This document shows, piece by piece, positions 63,653 to 64,000 of a stretch of DNA of 64,000 bases. The position numbers were made by a program, and so were the translations under genes. Position 1 is the stretch's first letter, and each line of letters opens with the position of its first letter. This stretch comes from Bosea sp. BIWAKO-01 (GTDB lineage: Bacteria; Pseudomonadota; Alphaproteobacteria; Rhizobiales; Beijerinckiaceae): contig NZ_BCQA01000001.1 of NCBI RefSeq assembly GCF_001748145.1, positions 6,722,501 through 6,786,500 on the forward strand, given 5' to 3'. A model generated the notes under the pieces. That model saw nothing but the letters and a program-made list of their open reading frames with translations. It searched no databases and was not told the DNA's origin.

Positions 63653-64000
63653 CTACTTCACCCCGGTCATCGTGATGCCGTCGATGAACCTCCGTCTGGC
63701 GATGAGGAAAGCGAGGACGAGCGGCGCGGTCAGGATCGTCGCCGCCGCGGTGAGCGCGCCGTAATTCGAGCCCGTCTCGGCATCGGCGAAGAACATCATC
63801 CCGAGCGGCGGCGGGGCGAGCCTGGCATCGGAGATGACGATCAGCGGCCAGTACAGGTCGTTCCAATGCGCCACGGCCGAGAAGACCGAGAAGGCGGCGA
63901 TGGCCGGCCAGGCGCTCGGCGTCACGATGCGCCAGACGATCTCGAACTCGCTCATGCCGTCGAGCCGGGCGGCATTGATGATGTCGTTCGGGAAGCTGCG
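63653..64000 (-). CDS. ABC transporter permease, C-terminal part (runs off the window)
   Basis: The last 116 or so residues of a CUT1 permease of the UgpE type. The EAA loop is visible across the edge: IINAARLDGMSEFEIVWRIV, followed by membrane helices and the end RRRFIDGITMTGVK. It is 108 bases upstream of the binding-protein gene in the same operon. The ATPase and second permease would lie beyond 64000. Confidence 0.88.
   Translation of the reverse strand, partial: RSFPNDIINAARLDGMSEFEIVWRIVTPSAWPAIAAFSVFSAVAHWNDLYWPLIVISDARLAPPPLGMMFFADAETGSNYGALTAAATILTAPLVLAFLIARRRFIDGITMTGVK

Noticed and set aside
1..64000. CRISPR arrays, tRNA, rRNA, IS elements or prophage genes
   Set aside because: No regularly spaced repeats, tRNA-like cloverleaf, transposase or phage structural genes were recognised on reading both strands.

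Overview
The window is GC-rich, densely coded DNA from an alphaproteobacterium, probably of the Hyphomicrobiales. A Bosea- or Methylobacteriaceae-like genus is my inference. The basis is the xox/pqq methylotrophy locus, a Bradyrhizobium-type D-tartrate dehydratase, a yybP-ykoY/mntP unit and a DUF1127 protein. No rRNA, tRNA, CRISPR array or insertion sequence was recognised.

Layout. (a) 680-3612: a large phosphoribosyltransferase / kinase-like / HAD protein, split by a frameshift at a run of five G. It is followed by a permease remnant and an outer-membrane protein. (b) 5.3-28.4 kb: a lanthanide-type methanol oxidation locus. It holds a quinoprotein-associated ABC system (SBP, beta-propeller, ATPase, permease), a CXXCW protein and xoxJ-xoxG-xoxF on the minus strand. 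Next come a metallo-hydrolase, a SoxYZ-like carrier, a pentapeptide protein and a VWA protein. pqqA-pqqDE, an AraC regulator, gfa and the glutathione-dependent formaldehyde dehydrogenase follow, then exported proteins and pqqBC on the minus strand. It ends with a cupredoxin-like protein and two proteins sharing a small two-cysteine domain. XoxF would make formaldehyde in the periplasm using PQQ made by the Pqq enzymes, XoxG would take the electrons, and Gfa/FrmA would oxidise formaldehyde in the cytoplasm.

(c) 28.5-46.8 kb: accessory genes. These are HxlR with an imine-reductase-like dehydrogenase, GFA-fold proteins, two DMT exporters, LysR regulators, a dienelactone hydrolase and a manganese riboswitch with mntP. 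D-tartrate dehydratase is followed by a stretch of gene remnants (threonine aldolase and ClC channel C-termini). Then come small membrane and lipoproteins, ddl divergent from a MocR regulator with repeated operators, and a TetR/DMT pair with a palindromic operator.

(d) 46.9-64 kb: sugar/polyol and glycerophosphodiester genes. A ugpB-ugpA-ugpE-GDPD-mannitol dehydrogenase operon has no ATPase gene. SorC, HAD phosphatase, xylulokinase and a Zn polyol dehydrogenase with a second SorC follow. A frameshifted winged-helix/TPR regulator lies between these and a second ABC system with a GpdQ-like phosphodiesterase and an inositol-monophosphatase-family enzyme. The second system runs off the end of the window.

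Main points for a second look: the split tri-domain protein, the 32-residue Cys-containing peptide before pqqB, the shared two-cysteine domain in 27-28 kb, an almost identical 19-bp operator in front of two sugar units, and a likely non-AUG start at 16267.
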